Source: Paucibacter sediminis
GTDB lineage: Bacteria; Pseudomonadota; Gammaproteobacteria; Burkholderiales; Burkholderiaceae_C
Assembly: GCF_030254645.1 (NCBI RefSeq)
Contig: NZ_CP116346.1
Location: 4,133,001 to 4,197,000 of the forward strand
DNA length: 64,000 nucleotides
Direction: 5' to 3'
The notes beneath the pieces were generated by a model. That model searched no databases and was not told the origin of the DNA. It saw only the letters and a list, made by a program, of their open reading frames with translations. The translations under genes were made by a program, and so were the position numbers. Of the stretch, positions 28,814 through 37,780 are shown piece after piece; within the stretch, counting starts at the first letter, position 1; each line of letters starts with the position of its first letter.

Positions 28814-28940
28814 GGCTGCCCAGGCGAACGGCGGAAAAGCTGACACGAACCAGGGCCCATGGCAGTTCGCGCTCCCCGGTGGTCAACCACCTCGGGCCGG
28901 CATAACAGGGTATAGCGGCCTTCATCGCCAGTCGCGCGAA
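28814..28940 (-). ncRNA. ZTP/ZMP (pfl) riboswitch aptamer upstream of glyA
   Basis: The leader on the glyA strand contains the conserved pieces of the pfl/ZTP aptamer in order. The 5' strand is TTCGCGCGACTGGCGAT, where TTCGCG pairs with CGCGAA. The invariant hairpin GGTGGTTGACCACCGGGG is followed by AGCG (28870-28891). After a variable linker comes the 3' subdomain CGCCTGGGCA (28817-28826). These match, from memory, the crystallised Fusobacterium ulcerans ZTP riboswitch (GACUGGCG, ACCACCGGGGAGCG, CCGCCUGGGC). ZTP accumulates when 10-formyl-THF is low; the switch then turns on one-carbon genes such as glyA. Strong sequence and context agreement. Confidence 0.87.
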
Positions 28941-28999
28941 GGCTGCAGTGTAGCGGACGATTCCCGGCGGATTAGGGTTGCGCCGGGTGGGACAGTGCA

Positions 29000-29818
29000 T
29001 CAATGTGCCAGCGCGATCCGCTCGTCTGCCACGGCCGGCGCTGCCGGCTTGGCAACCGGCGGCCGGCCATTGGCCACCGCTTTGAGCTGCTCGTGCTCGG
29101 CCAGCACGCGGCCGGTATAGCCGGCGTCGTCCGGCAGGTTGGCGGCACCGACGTAATAGCGCAGACCTTCCTCCACACCGCCGGCGCGCTGGATGCATTC
29201 CTTCAGCACTTGCACGCCGACGCGCAGATTGGTGATGGGGTCGAACGCGGCGTGGTTGCCGCCGAAGACTTCGTACTTGTCGTCATGCACCCGGGTCATG
29301 ACCTGCATCAGGCCCTGGGCGCCCACGGCGCTCTGCGCGAACGGGTTGAAGCCGGATTCGATGGCCATGATGGCCAGGATCAGCGTCGGTTCGACATGGG
29401 CGCGCTGCCCGATCTCGAAAGCCTCCTTGACCAGCCTGCTGACGGGCTCGGGCGCCACCTTGTAGCGGCGTGCCAGCCACATGGCCACGGCGGCCTGCTG
29501 ACGCGGCAGTTCCTTGGGGTCGGTGGCGGTGGCGCGGCCGATCGCGTCAGGCTCGGCCAACGTGCTCAGCATGTCGCCGGAGGCCTCGGCGCGGGCCTCC
29601 TGGCGTGCATGCAGCCAGCCAAAGACCTCGCCTTCCAGGCGCTGGCGCAGATCGGCCTGGCTGTAGAACACCATCAAGGCAGCAACCAGGGCAAAACCCA
29701 AAAGGGCAAACGTGTTGTGGCTCACCACCAGCAGACCCTGGCCGATGTCCTTGACGAACAGGGACAGGGCAGCGCCGGTATCGCGGGCCAGGGATATCAG
29801 ACTTTGACGCGCTGTCAT
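29000..29818 (-). CDS. Membrane-anchored lytic transglycosylase (SLT family)
   Basis: 272 aa. Start 29818 (MTARQSLISLARDTGAALSL), with AAAGGAG upstream. One transmembrane segment (NTFALLGFALVAALMVFY, about residues 35-52) anchors a periplasmic domain. The lytic transglycosylase fold carries the catalytic Glu in LAIMAIESGFNPFAQSAVG and AQGLMQVMTRVHDD, with the closing NLRVGVQVLKECIQRAG and YVGAANLPDD motifs. It should cleave the MurNAc-GlcNAc bond in peptidoglycan. Divergent from ubiD with 265 bp of shared upstream DNA. Confidence 0.88.
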   Translation of the reverse strand: MTARQSLISLARDTGAALSLFVKDIGQGLLVVSHNTFALLGFALVAALMVFYSQADLRQRLEGEVFGWLHARQEARAEASGDMLSTLAEPDAIGRATATDPKELPRQQAAVAMWLARRYKVAPEPVSRLVKEAFEIGQRAHVEPTLILAIMAIESGFNPFAQSAVGAQGLMQVMTRVHDDKYEVFGGNHAAFDPITNLRVGVQVLKECIQRAGGVEEGLRYYVGAANLPDDAGYTGRVLAEHEQLKAVANGRPPVAKPAAPAVADERIALAH

Positions 29819-30083
29819 GCGACTCCTTTCTTCTCCGTCCGGCGGCGAGCCCTGGCACTCGGCCATGGCTGTTTGCCCGACAGTGATAATGGGCCGGCTT
29901 GTCGCAACGCGGATCCGGTCGGATCCAGGCGCTGCTGCTCGGCGTCCATCGGCAGCGGGGCGTCTGCAAGCTCCCACACTCGCAGACACGGGTTATCCCT
30001 GAATGATCTCAGGAATGGGCGGATTCTAGGTGGCAAAAATAACCCGTCAAGCTTATGGCTGTGGTCTCTAATTACTATTTGTT

Positions 30084-31655
30084 ATGAAATACAGAGATCT
30101 GCGCGACTTCATGGCTGGTCTGGAACGCATCGGAGAATTGCGCCGAGTCGACCAGCAACTGTCGGTCAAGCTTGAAATGACCGCTTTGAGCGACAGAGTA
30201 TTGCGCGCCGAAGGGCCTGCCTTGCTGTTCGAGCGGCCCGAGGGCTATGCGATTCCGGTTCTCGCCAATTTGTTTGGTACCCCTAAACGGGTGGCGCTGG
30301 GCATGGGCGCCGACAGCCTGGCCGAGTTGCGCGACGTCGGTCATGTGTTGGCCAGCCTGAAGGAGCCCGAGCCGCCCAAGGGGCTCAAGGATGCGGGGCG
30401 GCTATTGCAAATGGCCAAGGCGCTGTGGGACATGAAACCGCAGCTGGTGCGGCATGCGGCCTGCCAGGAAGAGGTGTTCGAAGGGGCGGACGTGGACCTG
30501 AAGCGCCTGCCGATCCAGACTTGCTGGCCTGGCGATGTGGGGCCGCTGCTGACATGGGGCTTGGTGGTGACGCGCGGCCCGCAGGCCGTGCCGCACGCAC
30601 GAATGCGCCAGAACCTGGGCATCTACCGCCAGCAACTCATCGGCAGGCGCCAGCTCATCATGCGTTGGCTGGCGCACCGCGGTGGCGCGCTGGATTTTCG
30701 CGATTTCAGCCGCGCCAATCCCGGCCAGGCCTTCCCGATCGCGGTCGCCCTGGGTGCCGATCCGGCCACCATCCTGGGCGCGGTCACGCCGGTGCCCGAC
30801 AGCCTGTCCGAGTACCAGTTTGCCGGCTTGCTGCGAGGGGGCCGTACCGAACTGGTGAATACCGCGGTTGGCGAGGCCGGGCGCCTGCTGCAAGTGCCCG
30901 CCAGCGCCGAGATCGTGCTGGAGGGACATATCCCGCCGGCGCCCAAGGGCTATGTTGGGCAGAGCGAGGACGGCATCCCGCTGAAGGAGCTGAACGGCTA
31001 TCTGCATGCGCTGGAAGGCCCGTTTGGTGACCACACCGGCTACTACAACGAGCAGGACTGGTTCCCTGTGTTCGAGGTGCAGCGTCTGACCCAGCGCCGC
31101 GAGCCCATCTACCACTCCACCTATACCGGTAAGCCGCCCGATGAACCCGCCGTGCTGGGCGTGGCGCTCAACGAGGTGTTCGTGCCCATCCTGCAGAAGC
31201 AGTTCAGCGAGATCGTGGACTTCTACCTGCCGCCCGAGGGTTGCAGCTACCGCATGGCGGTGATCTCGATCCGCAAGGCCTATCCGGGCCATGCCAAGCG
31301 CCTGATGTTCGGGCTCTGGAGCTTCCTGCGCCAGTTCATGTATACCAAGTTCATCGTGGTGGTGGACGACGACGTCAATATCCGCGACTGGAAGGAAGTG
31401 ATCTGGGCCATCACCACCCGCATGGATCCGGTGCGCGACACCACCCTGGTGGACCAGACGCCGATCGACTACCTGGACTTCGCCTCGCCGGTGAGCGGCC
31501 TGGGCGGCAAGATGGGCTTGGATGCCACCAACAAATGGCCCGGCGAGACGGCGCGCGAATGGGGTCGGACGATCAGCATGCCTGCGGCCGTGGAAGCACG
31601 CGCGGCCGATCTGTTTGCGCAGCTGTTCGATTCGACCCAGGTCAAGCCCGGATAA
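30084..31655 (+). CDS. ubiD: UbiD-family 3-octaprenyl-4-hydroxybenzoate carboxy-lyase
   Basis: 523-aa prenylated-FMN-dependent decarboxylase acting in ubiquinone synthesis. N-terminus [20 protein letters not shown]; conserved segments [32 protein letters not shown] and the catalytic-site region [13 protein letters not shown]. Late segments are [20 protein letters not shown] and [11 protein letters not shown]. Length is typical of E. coli UbiD (about 497 aa). Needs UbiX for prFMN, which is not in the window. Single gene ended by an intrinsic terminator at 31803. Confidence 0.95.
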   Translation: MKYRDLRDFMAGLERIGELRRVDQQLSVKLEMTALSDRVLRAEGPALLFERPEGYAIPVLANLFGTPKRVALGMGADSLAELRDVGHVLASLKEPEPPKGLKDAGRLLQMAKALWDMKPQLVRHAACQEEVFEGADVDLKRLPIQTCWPGDVGPLLTWGLVVTRGPQAVPHARMRQNLGIYRQQLIGRRQLIMRWLAHRGGALDFRDFSRANPGQAFPIAVALGADPATILGAVTPVPDSLSEYQFAGLLRGGRTELVNTAVGEAGRLLQVPASAEIVLEGHIPPAPKGYVGQSEDGIPLKELNGYLHALEGPFGDHTGYYNEQDWFPVFEVQRLTQRREPIYHSTYTGKPPDEPAVLGVALNEVFVPILQKQFSEIVDFYLPPEGCSYRMAVISIRKAYPGHAKRLMFGLWSFLRQFMYTKFIVVVDDDVNIRDWKEVIWAITTRMDPVRDTTLVDQTPIDYLDFASPVSGLGGKMGLDATNKWPGETAREWGRTISMPAAVEARAADLFAQLFDSTQVKPG

Positions 31656-31802
31656 ACCAGGGGCCGCTTGACCTTGAAAGCCCTGCGGCACTCACCTACT
31701 GTTGGAGGGCCTTTTCAGGCAAAACCTCTGGCGCAGTCTCTGCGCGCCAGGAGCCCTGCGGCAGCTAGCTGTAGAGCCCCAACCGGCGGCGTCAGCCGTC
31801 CA

Positions 31803-31839
31803 CCCCTTCCAGGCGCAGGCTTGGGAGGGGTTTCTATTT
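31803..31839 (+). terminator. Rho-independent terminator after ubiD
   Basis: CCCCTTCC (31803-31810) pairs with GGGAGGGG (31823-31830) with one G-U pair, then the T-rich run TTTCTATTT. It lies 150 bp after the ubiD stop and just before the convergent YdcF-family gene. The preceding 31656-31802 contains no recognisable gene. Confidence 0.7.
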
Positions 31840-31858
31840 GTACTGGCTGTGCCGGCGC

Positions 31859-32665
31859 TCAATGTCCCAGCCTCAGCGCCAGCCACTCGTACACGGCATA
31901 GCGCGTCCTGGCCAGGCCTTCGCTGGATGGCAAGCAATCCAGCAGTTCGATGGGGGCATCGGGCGCGCGCAGCCCCACCGGGGCGGCGATCAGTTCGATC
32001 TGCTCACCGAAGGCGAGGCGGAAGTGATGCAGGGCGCGCGGCATATGCTGGGCATGGGTCACCAGCACCAGGCGGCGCAAGCCCGTCGGCTTGAGCAGGG
32101 CGGCGCTGAAGCGTGCGTTGTCTCGGGTGTCTTTCGCCTGGCTCTCGAGCCACTGCAGCCGCAGGCCCAACAGCTCGCGGGCATAGACCTCGGCAAGCTC
32201 GGCCTCGCTCTTGTCCCCCGGCTTGCTGTGGCGGCTCAGGCCGCCCGTGAATGCCAGCGGCAGCTGGGCCTGCTTGGCCAGCCAGGCACCATAGTTGAGC
32301 CGCTCGATCGAGAGGGGCTTGAGCCAGCCCGACCGAACCTCGGGCACATCCTGGCGCGCCCCGCCGCCCAGCACCAGGATGGCGGTGTGTTGCGCCAGCT
32401 GCGGGTCGGCCGGGGGCGGCAGGGGCCATTGCAGCGCCGGCGCTTGCGGCCCGAGCAGCAAGCGCGTAGCGGCCGCGGCGCCCACTTCGGTACAGCACAG
32501 CCAGAGTCCGCCCAGCCCGGCGAGCAGCAACGCGCGTGCCCAGCCCTGGGCGCGCTGCCGCAGCAGCCAGGCCAGCCAGATCAGCAGCAGCAGCGGCGCC
32601 GGTGGCAGGCTGAGGGCTTGCGCCAGGTTCCGCAGCCCGGCCGCGAGGCTTTCATCAAGAATCAT
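31859..32665 (-). CDS. YdcF/ElyC-family (DUF218) membrane protein
   Basis: 268 aa. Two N-terminal hydrophobic segments (PPAPLLLLIWLAWLLRQ; ARALLLAGLGGLWLCC) precede a DUF218 domain with AILVLGGGARQDVPEV, LAFTGGLSRHSKPG, ESQAKDTRDNARFSAALL and VLVTHAQHMPRALHHF. The motifs match ElyC/SanA/YdcF proteins, linked in E. coli to envelope integrity and peptidoglycan or undecaprenyl-carrier metabolism. The exact reaction is not established. Convergent with ubiD. Confidence 0.85.
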   Translation of the reverse strand: MILDESLAAGLRNLAQALSLPPAPLLLLIWLAWLLRQRAQGWARALLLAGLGGLWLCCTEVGAAAATRLLLGPQAPALQWPLPPPADPQLAQHTAILVLGGGARQDVPEVRSGWLKPLSIERLNYGAWLAKQAQLPLAFTGGLSRHSKPGDKSEAELAEVYARELLGLRLQWLESQAKDTRDNARFSAALLKPTGLRRLVLVTHAQHMPRALHHFRLAFGEQIELIAAPVGLRAPDAPIELLDCLPSSEGLARTRYAVYEWLALRLGH

Positions 32666-32733
32666 CGCCGGCAGTATCGCGTAGCCGCGTAGCCTCGGGA
32701 TAATGGTGGCCGACTCCCGCCTTCACAACACAC

Positions 32734-35700
32734 ATGACCCTGACGAAACGCGCCCTCTGGTTGAAACGCTTGGGCGCTGCGGCGCTGGCCTTGCTGGGCC
32801 TGCTTTTGCTGCTCAGCTGGGCCCTGCCGCGCTGGATTGAAAGCCGCGGCGTCGAGCAGGCCAGCCAGATGCTGGGCCGGCCCGTGCACCTGGAGTCGGC
32901 GCGCTTTGAACCCTGGCGCCTCGGCCTGGTGCTGAACGGCCTGCGCATCGATGGCCCGGCCGGCAGCGATGCGCCGCTCTTGAGCCTGCGCCGTCTGGAT
33001 GCGGCGCTCTCGCTGCGCTCGATCTGGCACTTCAGCCCGGTGCTGGCCTCGCTCCAGATCGAGGCACCGGTGCTGCGCCTGAGTCGCCTGGCGCCGGGGC
33101 GTTACGACATCGACGACCTGATCCAGCGCTTCGGTGCCAGCAGCGCGACGCCCGAGCAGGCGTCATCGTCGTCCGGCGTCGCGCTCTACAACATCCAGCT
33201 CAGCGAGGGTCAGGTCTTGCTGAACGATGTGCCGGCAGGCGGCCAGCATGCCTTGAGCGAGCTGCGCCTGGACCTGCCCTTCATCTCCACCCTGGAGACC
33301 GACGTGGAGGTGCATGTGCAGCCGCTGCTGTCCGGCCGGCTGAACGGGGTGCGCTTCCAGAACAAGGCCGATGCCCAGCCCTTTGCCAAGACGCGCAGCG
33401 CACAGCTGACGCTGCATCTGGACGAGCTCGACCTGAAGCCGTATCGCGGCTACTGGCCCAAGGCCTTGCCGGTGAGCCTGAGCCAGGGCCTGGTGGCGGC
33501 AGATCTCGCCGTCAACTTTGCCAAGCCCGAGGGGAAGCTGCCCAGCGTCTCCATCAGCGGCAGCATCCGAACCCGCGACCTGGCGCTGCAGCAGGGCGAG
33601 CAGGCCCTGCTGGCATGGCAGGCGCTGACGCTGCAGCTGGCCGATGTGCAGCCGCTGCTGCGCAGCGTCAAGCTGGCCGAGCTGAGCTGGCAGGCGCCGG
33701 TGCTGCAGCTGCGCCGGCGCGCCGACGGGCGGCTGGCCCTGCCTGGCCTGACCGATGCATCGGCCCCTGCATCGGCCCCCGCTGCTGCGCCGGCGGCCCC
33801 GTCCGCCGATCGCCCCTGGCGCCTGCAGCTGGATCGCTTCACCCTGGCCGGCGGGCAGCTCGGCTGGCGCGACGAGAGCAGCAAGCCCGCGGCCGAGCTG
33901 CGCCTGCGGGACCTGAACCTGAAGCTCGCGCAGCTGCAATGGCCGCTGGCCGGCGAGGCAAGCCTGGAACTGCAGGCGCTGCTGTCGCCCCCCAACGCCG
34001 CCGAGGCGGCCCGCCTCAGCGCCCAGGGCCGCCTGCGCCCGGCGGGTATGGATGTCGATGCCGCGCTGCAAGGCCTGCAACTGGCCTGGTTCGCGCCCTA
34101 TACGGCGGCCCTCTCGCCGCTCAAATTGCAGGGCCTGGCGCAGGCCGAGGCACACCTGGCCTGGCCCCTCGGCGAGGGCGCTGGCGGCGCGCCGAGCCTC
34201 ACGCTGAAGAAGCTGAGCCTGGAGGGCTTGAAGGCCTGGGAGCGCGCCGATGGTGGCGCCGCGGCCCGCGCCGTGCCCAGCCTGCAATGGGCCTCCGTGC
34301 AACTCGACCAGGCCGAACTCGACCTGGGCAAGCGCAGCGCCAGCCTGGGTCAGCTGAGCATTGCGGAGCCGCGCCTGGCGCTGCGCCGGGCGGCCGACGG
34401 GCGCTGGAACCTGCAATCCTGGCTGTCCGCCGGGGCGGCTCCCCCGAGTTCCACCACCTCGGTCACCCCGGTCGCAACGCCTGCCACAGCGCCGCCGCCC
34501 TGGGCCGTCAAGCTCCGCGCCCTGCAGCTCAGCAAGGGGCGCGTGAGCCTGCAGGATGCCCTGGCGCATCCGGTGGACGAGCATGCCGCCGCCGAGCAAG
34601 GCATCCTGGTCGATGAATTGAAGCTGGAGCTTGCCGATCTGGCCTGGCCGGCCAACGCCAAGTCGCCCAGGCTGCCGGCCTCGCTGAGCCTGGCGCTGGC
34701 GCCGCTGGGCGCTCCCGCGGCCAAGCCTGCCGAGCGCGGCCGGCTCAGCTGGCGGGGCAAGCTGGGCTTGCAGCCCTTTGCCCTGCAGGGCGCTTTGCGC
34801 GCCGAGCGCCTGCCGCTGCAACTGCTGGACGCCTATCTGGATCCCCAGCTGGGCCTGCACCTGGCGCATGCCGAACTGGGCCTGAAGGCCCAGCTGAGCC
34901 TGGCCAGCGCTGCCGAGGGCCTGCAGGCCCAGCTGGATGGCGATCTGCTGCTGGGCGATCTGCGCCTGCAGCAGGCGCGCCTGCGCGAGGGGCAGCGCGT
35001 GCTCGGCGAAGACCTGCTGAACTGGCAGGCACTCAATCTGGCGGGGCTCAAGCTCGCGCTGCAGCCCGGCCAGGCGCCGCGCGTGCAGGTCGAGCAGGCC
35101 AGCCTGAGCGACTTCTATGCGCGCCTCATCATCAACGAGGAGGGCCAGTTCAATCTGCGCGACCTCGGCGCGGCCGAGCGCCAGCAGGTGGCGGAGGTAG
35201 CCGCTGCTGCATCCGCTGCCGCCTCGGCCGCCGCCGCGGCGAACGCGCCCGCGGGCCTGGGCAAGCCCGTCATCAGCGTGGCGCAGACGCGCGTGTTGAA
35301 CGGCCGGGTCGATTTCAGCGACCGCTACATCCGCCCCAACTACAGCGCCAAGCTGAGCGATCTGAATGGCGCTCTGGGCGCCTTCAGCTCGGAGCGCAGC
35401 GAGATGGCCGAGCTCAACCTGAAGGGGCGCGTGGCCGGCACCGGCCTGCTGGACATCAGCGGGCGCATCAACCCCGGCGTCTCGCCGCCCACCATGGACC
35501 TGAAGGCCAGCGCCACCGACATCGAGCTGGCGCCGCTCTCGCCCTATGCCGGCAAGTACGCGGGCTACGCGATCGAGCGCGGCAAGCTCTCGACCCGGCT
35601 GCAATACCGCATCGAGCCGGGTGGGGCGCTGCAGGCCGAGAACCAGGTGATCCTGAACCAGCTCACCTTCGGCGAGCGCATCGACAGCCCCGACGCCACC

Positions 35701-36492
35701 AAGCTGCCGGTGCTGCTGGCGGTGGCCTTGTTGAAGGACAGGCATGGCGTGATCGACGTCAACCTGCCCATCAGCGGCTCGATCAACGATCCGCAATTCA
35801 GCGTCGGCGGCCTGGTGTTCAAGCTGATCCTTAACCTGCTCGGCAAGGCGCTGACGGCGCCGTTCTCGCTGCTCGCGGGTGGCGGCGGGCCGGATCTGAG
35901 CCAGGTGGAATTCGTTCCCGGCGCGCCGCGCCTGGCCGAAGCCGCAGCGCCGGCGCTGGACAAGCTAGCGCGTGCCCTGCTGGACCGCCCGCAGCTCAAC
36001 CTTACCGTCACCGCCTACGCCAATCCGGCCACCGAAAGCCAGGCCATGCAGCAGCTGCATGTGGAGCAGCTGCTGGTGCAGGAGCGGCGCCGCGAGCTGC
36101 AGCGCCAGCAGACCGCCCAGGCCCAGGCCGACGCCGAGAGCAGCAGCATCAGCCTCAGCGAGGCCGAGCGCCAGCGCCTGCTCAAGCAGGTCTATGGTGC
36201 CGCCAAGCTACCGGGCAAGCCGCGCAATGTGATCGGCCTGGCCAAGGACATCCCGCCGGCCGAGATGCGCGCGCTGCTGGCGGCCGACCACAAGGTCACG
36301 CCCGAGCTGCTGCGCCAGCTGGCGCTGGAGCGCGGCGTGGCGGTGCGCGACGCATTGATCGCGCGCGGCGTGCCCAACGAGCGCTTGTTCGTGGCCTCGC
36401 CCAAGCTGGTTGCTGCCGAAGAGAAGGCCGAGGCGGGTGGCGAAGCCAAATCCTGGATGCCGCACGCGGACCTGACGCTGGCCGCACAATGA
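32734..36492 (+). CDS. DUF748 (AsmA-like) large envelope protein
   Basis: 1252 aa. N-terminal membrane anchor (AAALALLGLLLLLSWALP, residues 14-31) followed by an AsmA-type repeated beta domain. The DUF748 signature shows LESARFEPWRLGLVLNGLRI and LDAALSLRSIWHFSPVLASL at the start, and NGRVDFSDRYIRPNYSAKL and RIDSPDATKLPVLLAVALLK near residues 850-1010. A Pro/Ala-rich linker lies around residue 345 and a Glu/Arg-rich helix near residue 1120. AsmA-like proteins bridge the membranes and are implicated in lipid transfer to the outer membrane; DUF748 itself is poorly studied. It stands alone, 72 bp before msrA. Confidence 0.85.
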   Translation: MTLTKRALWLKRLGAAALALLGLLLLLSWALPRWIESRGVEQASQMLGRPVHLESARFEPWRLGLVLNGLRIDGPAGSDAPLLSLRRLDAALSLRSIWHFSPVLASLQIEAPVLRLSRLAPGRYDIDDLIQRFGASSATPEQASSSSGVALYNIQLSEGQVLLNDVPAGGQHALSELRLDLPFISTLETDVEVHVQPLLSGRLNGVRFQNKADAQPFAKTRSAQLTLHLDELDLKPYRGYWPKALPVSLSQGLVAADLAVNFAKPEGKLPSVSISGSIRTRDLALQQGEQALLAWQALTLQLADVQPLLRSVKLAELSWQAPVLQLRRRADGRLALPGLTDASAPASAPAAAPAAPSADRPWRLQLDRFTLAGGQLGWRDESSKPAAELRLRDLNLKLAQLQWPLAGEASLELQALLSPPNAAEAARLSAQGRLRPAGMDVDAALQGLQLAWFAPYTAALSPLKLQGLAQAEAHLAWPLGEGAGGAPSLTLKKLSLEGLKAWERADGGAAARAVPSLQWASVQLDQAELDLGKRSASLGQLSIAEPRLALRRAADGRWNLQSWLSAGAAPPSSTTSVTPVATPATAPPPWAVKLRALQLSKGRVSLQDALAHPVDEHAAAEQGILVDELKLELADLAWPANAKSPRLPASLSLALAPLGAPAAKPAERGRLSWRGKLGLQPFALQGALRAERLPLQLLDAYLDPQLGLHLAHAELGLKAQLSLASAAEGLQAQLDGDLLLGDLRLQQARLREGQRVLGEDLLNWQALNLAGLKLALQPGQAPRVQVEQASLSDFYARLIINEEGQFNLRDLGAAERQQVAEVAAAASAAASAAAAANAPAGLGKPVISVAQTRVLNGRVDFSDRYIRPNYSAKLSDLNGALGAFSSERSEMAELNLKGRVAGTGLLDISGRINPGVSPPTMDLKASATDIELAPLSPYAGKYAGYAIERGKLSTRLQYRIEPGGALQAENQVILNQLTFGERIDSPDATKLPVLLAVALLKDRHGVIDVNLPISGSINDPQFSVGGLVFKLILNLLGKALTAPFSLLAGGGGPDLSQVEFVPGAPRLAEAAAPALDKLARALLDRPQLNLTVTAYANPATESQAMQQLHVEQLLVQERRRELQRQQTAQAQADAESSSISLSEAERQRLLKQVYGAAKLPGKPRNVIGLAKDIPPAEMRALLAADHKVTPELLRQLALERGVAVRDALIARGVPNERLFVASPKLVAAEEKAEAGGEAKSWMPHADLTLAAQ

Positions 36493-36564
36493 GCGCTCAT
36501 GCCGGGCTATGCTGCCCGGCAACCTGAATGGAGATCCTGCAACGTGGGCCATGCCGCTAATTCC

Positions 36565-37110
36565 ATGAACGACGACGGCGAACAACTCATCACCCTGGGT
36601 GGTGGCTGCTTCTGGTGTCTGGAGGCCGTGTACGAACGCGTGCAGGGCGTGCTGGGCGTCGAGTCGGGCTACAGCAATGGCCATGCCCAGCAGCCCGCGT
36701 ACGAGCAGGTCTGCTCGGGCTCCACCGGCCATGCCGAGGTGGTGCGGGTGCGCTTCGACACGCAGCAGATCAGCCTGCGCGAGATCCTGGAAATTTTCTT
36801 CGTGATCCACGACCCGACCACGCTGAACAGCCAGGGTGCCGACGTCGGCACGCAGTACCGCTCGGGCATCTACTTCCACAACGCCGCGCAGGAACAGCTG
36901 GCGCGCGAGGTGCTGGACGAGGTGCAGCATCTGCATCACGGCCGTGCCGTCACCGAGCTGCAGCCCGAGCGCAACTACTGGCCCGCCGAGGCCTATCACC
37001 AGCATTACTACGCGCGCCATCCCGACCAGGGCTACTGCGCCTTCGTGGTGGCCGCCAAGGTGGATAAATTCCTCGCCACCTTTGCCCGCCTGGTGCGCCG
37101 CGCTTCCTGA
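36565..37110 (+). CDS. msrA: Peptide methionine sulfoxide reductase MsrA
   Basis: 181-aa repair enzyme reducing methionine-S-sulfoxide. Start at 36565 (MNDDGEQLITLGGGCFWCLE) is preferred; a longer frame starts at 36499. Catalytic Cys15 in GGGCFWCLEAVYERVQGV. Conserved GYSNGHAQQPAYEQVCSGST, HDPTTLNSQGADVGTQYRSG and YHQHYYARHPDQGYC with the resolving Cys. Cytosolic. Not obviously linked to the ABC genes that follow 10 nt later, though co-transcription is likely. Confidence 0.95.
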   Translation: MNDDGEQLITLGGGCFWCLEAVYERVQGVLGVESGYSNGHAQQPAYEQVCSGSTGHAEVVRVRFDTQQISLREILEIFFVIHDPTTLNSQGADVGTQYRSGIYFHNAAQEQLAREVLDEVQHLHHGRAVTELQPERNYWPAEAYHQHYYARHPDQGYCAFVVAAKVDKFLATFARLVRRAS

Positions 37111-37120
37111 GGCCGCGCGC

Positions 37121-37780
37121 ATGATGATCGAGACCAGGCGGCTGGCCTACGCCTATGCCGGGGGCGCGCGGCTCGGCTTTCCCGACCTGTGCTTGCCCGC
37201 CGGCGGCCACCTGCTGCTGCAGGGCCCCTCGGGTTGCGGCAAGAGCACCTTGCTGGCCCTGCTGGCCGGGCTGCTGAGCGCAAGCGAGGGCGAGCTGCGC
37301 GTGGCCGGCACCGAGCTGGGGACGCTCAGCGCCCGCGCGCGCGATGCCTGGCGCGGCCGGCAGCTGGGCTTTGTGCCGCAGCGCCTGCACCTCAGCAGCA
37401 GCCTGAGCGTGCGGGAGAACCTGGCGATGCCCTATGTGGCGGCCGGCCTGCCGCCCGACGCGGCGCGCACCGCCAGCCTGTTGGCGCGGCTGGGCATTGC
37501 CGCGCTGGCGCAGCGGCGCCCGCACCAGCTCAGCGTGGGCCAGGCGCAGCGCGTGGCGCTGGCGCGTGCGTTGTTGCGCCAGCCGCGCCTGCTGCTGGCC
37601 GACGAACCCACCGCCAACCTGGATGACGCCGCCGCCGCGGCGGTGTTAAACCTGCTGGCCCAGTCGGCCGAGCAGGAGGGCCTGAGCCTGGTGCTGGCCA
37701 CCCACGACGCCCGCGTGGCCAGCATGATGGCCGCCTTGCCGGGCCTGCAGACGCTGCGCCTCGCAGGAGTATCGGCATGA
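37121..37780 (+). CDS. ABC transporter ATP-binding protein (LolD/MacB type)
   Basis: 219 aa, from MMIETRRLAYAYAGGARLG. Walker A LQGPSGCGKSTLLALLAGL, Q-loop GFVPQRLHLS, signature HQLSVGQAQRVALARALL (LSVGQ instead of LSGGQ), Walker B RLLLADEPTANLDD. Length and fold match LolD/MacB/FtsE ATPases. Overlaps the FtsX-like permease by 4 nt, together a non-transport or efflux-type ABC complex. With the DUF3299 gene downstream this resembles the zinc-regulated PA4064-PA4066 genes of Pseudomonas aeruginosa. Confidence 0.88.
   Translation: MMIETRRLAYAYAGGARLGFPDLCLPAGGHLLLQGPSGCGKSTLLALLAGLLSASEGELRVAGTELGTLSARARDAWRGRQLGFVPQRLHLSSSLSVRENLAMPYVAAGLPPDAARTASLLARLGIAALAQRRPHQLSVGQAQRVALARALLRQPRLLLADEPTANLDDAAAAAVLNLLAQSAEQEGLSLVLATHDARVASMMAALPGLQTLRLAGVSA

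Noticed and set aside
33163-35796. 877-aa open frame on the minus strand
   Set aside because: Antisense of the DUF748 gene; Gln/Arg/Ala low-complexity translation with no domain.
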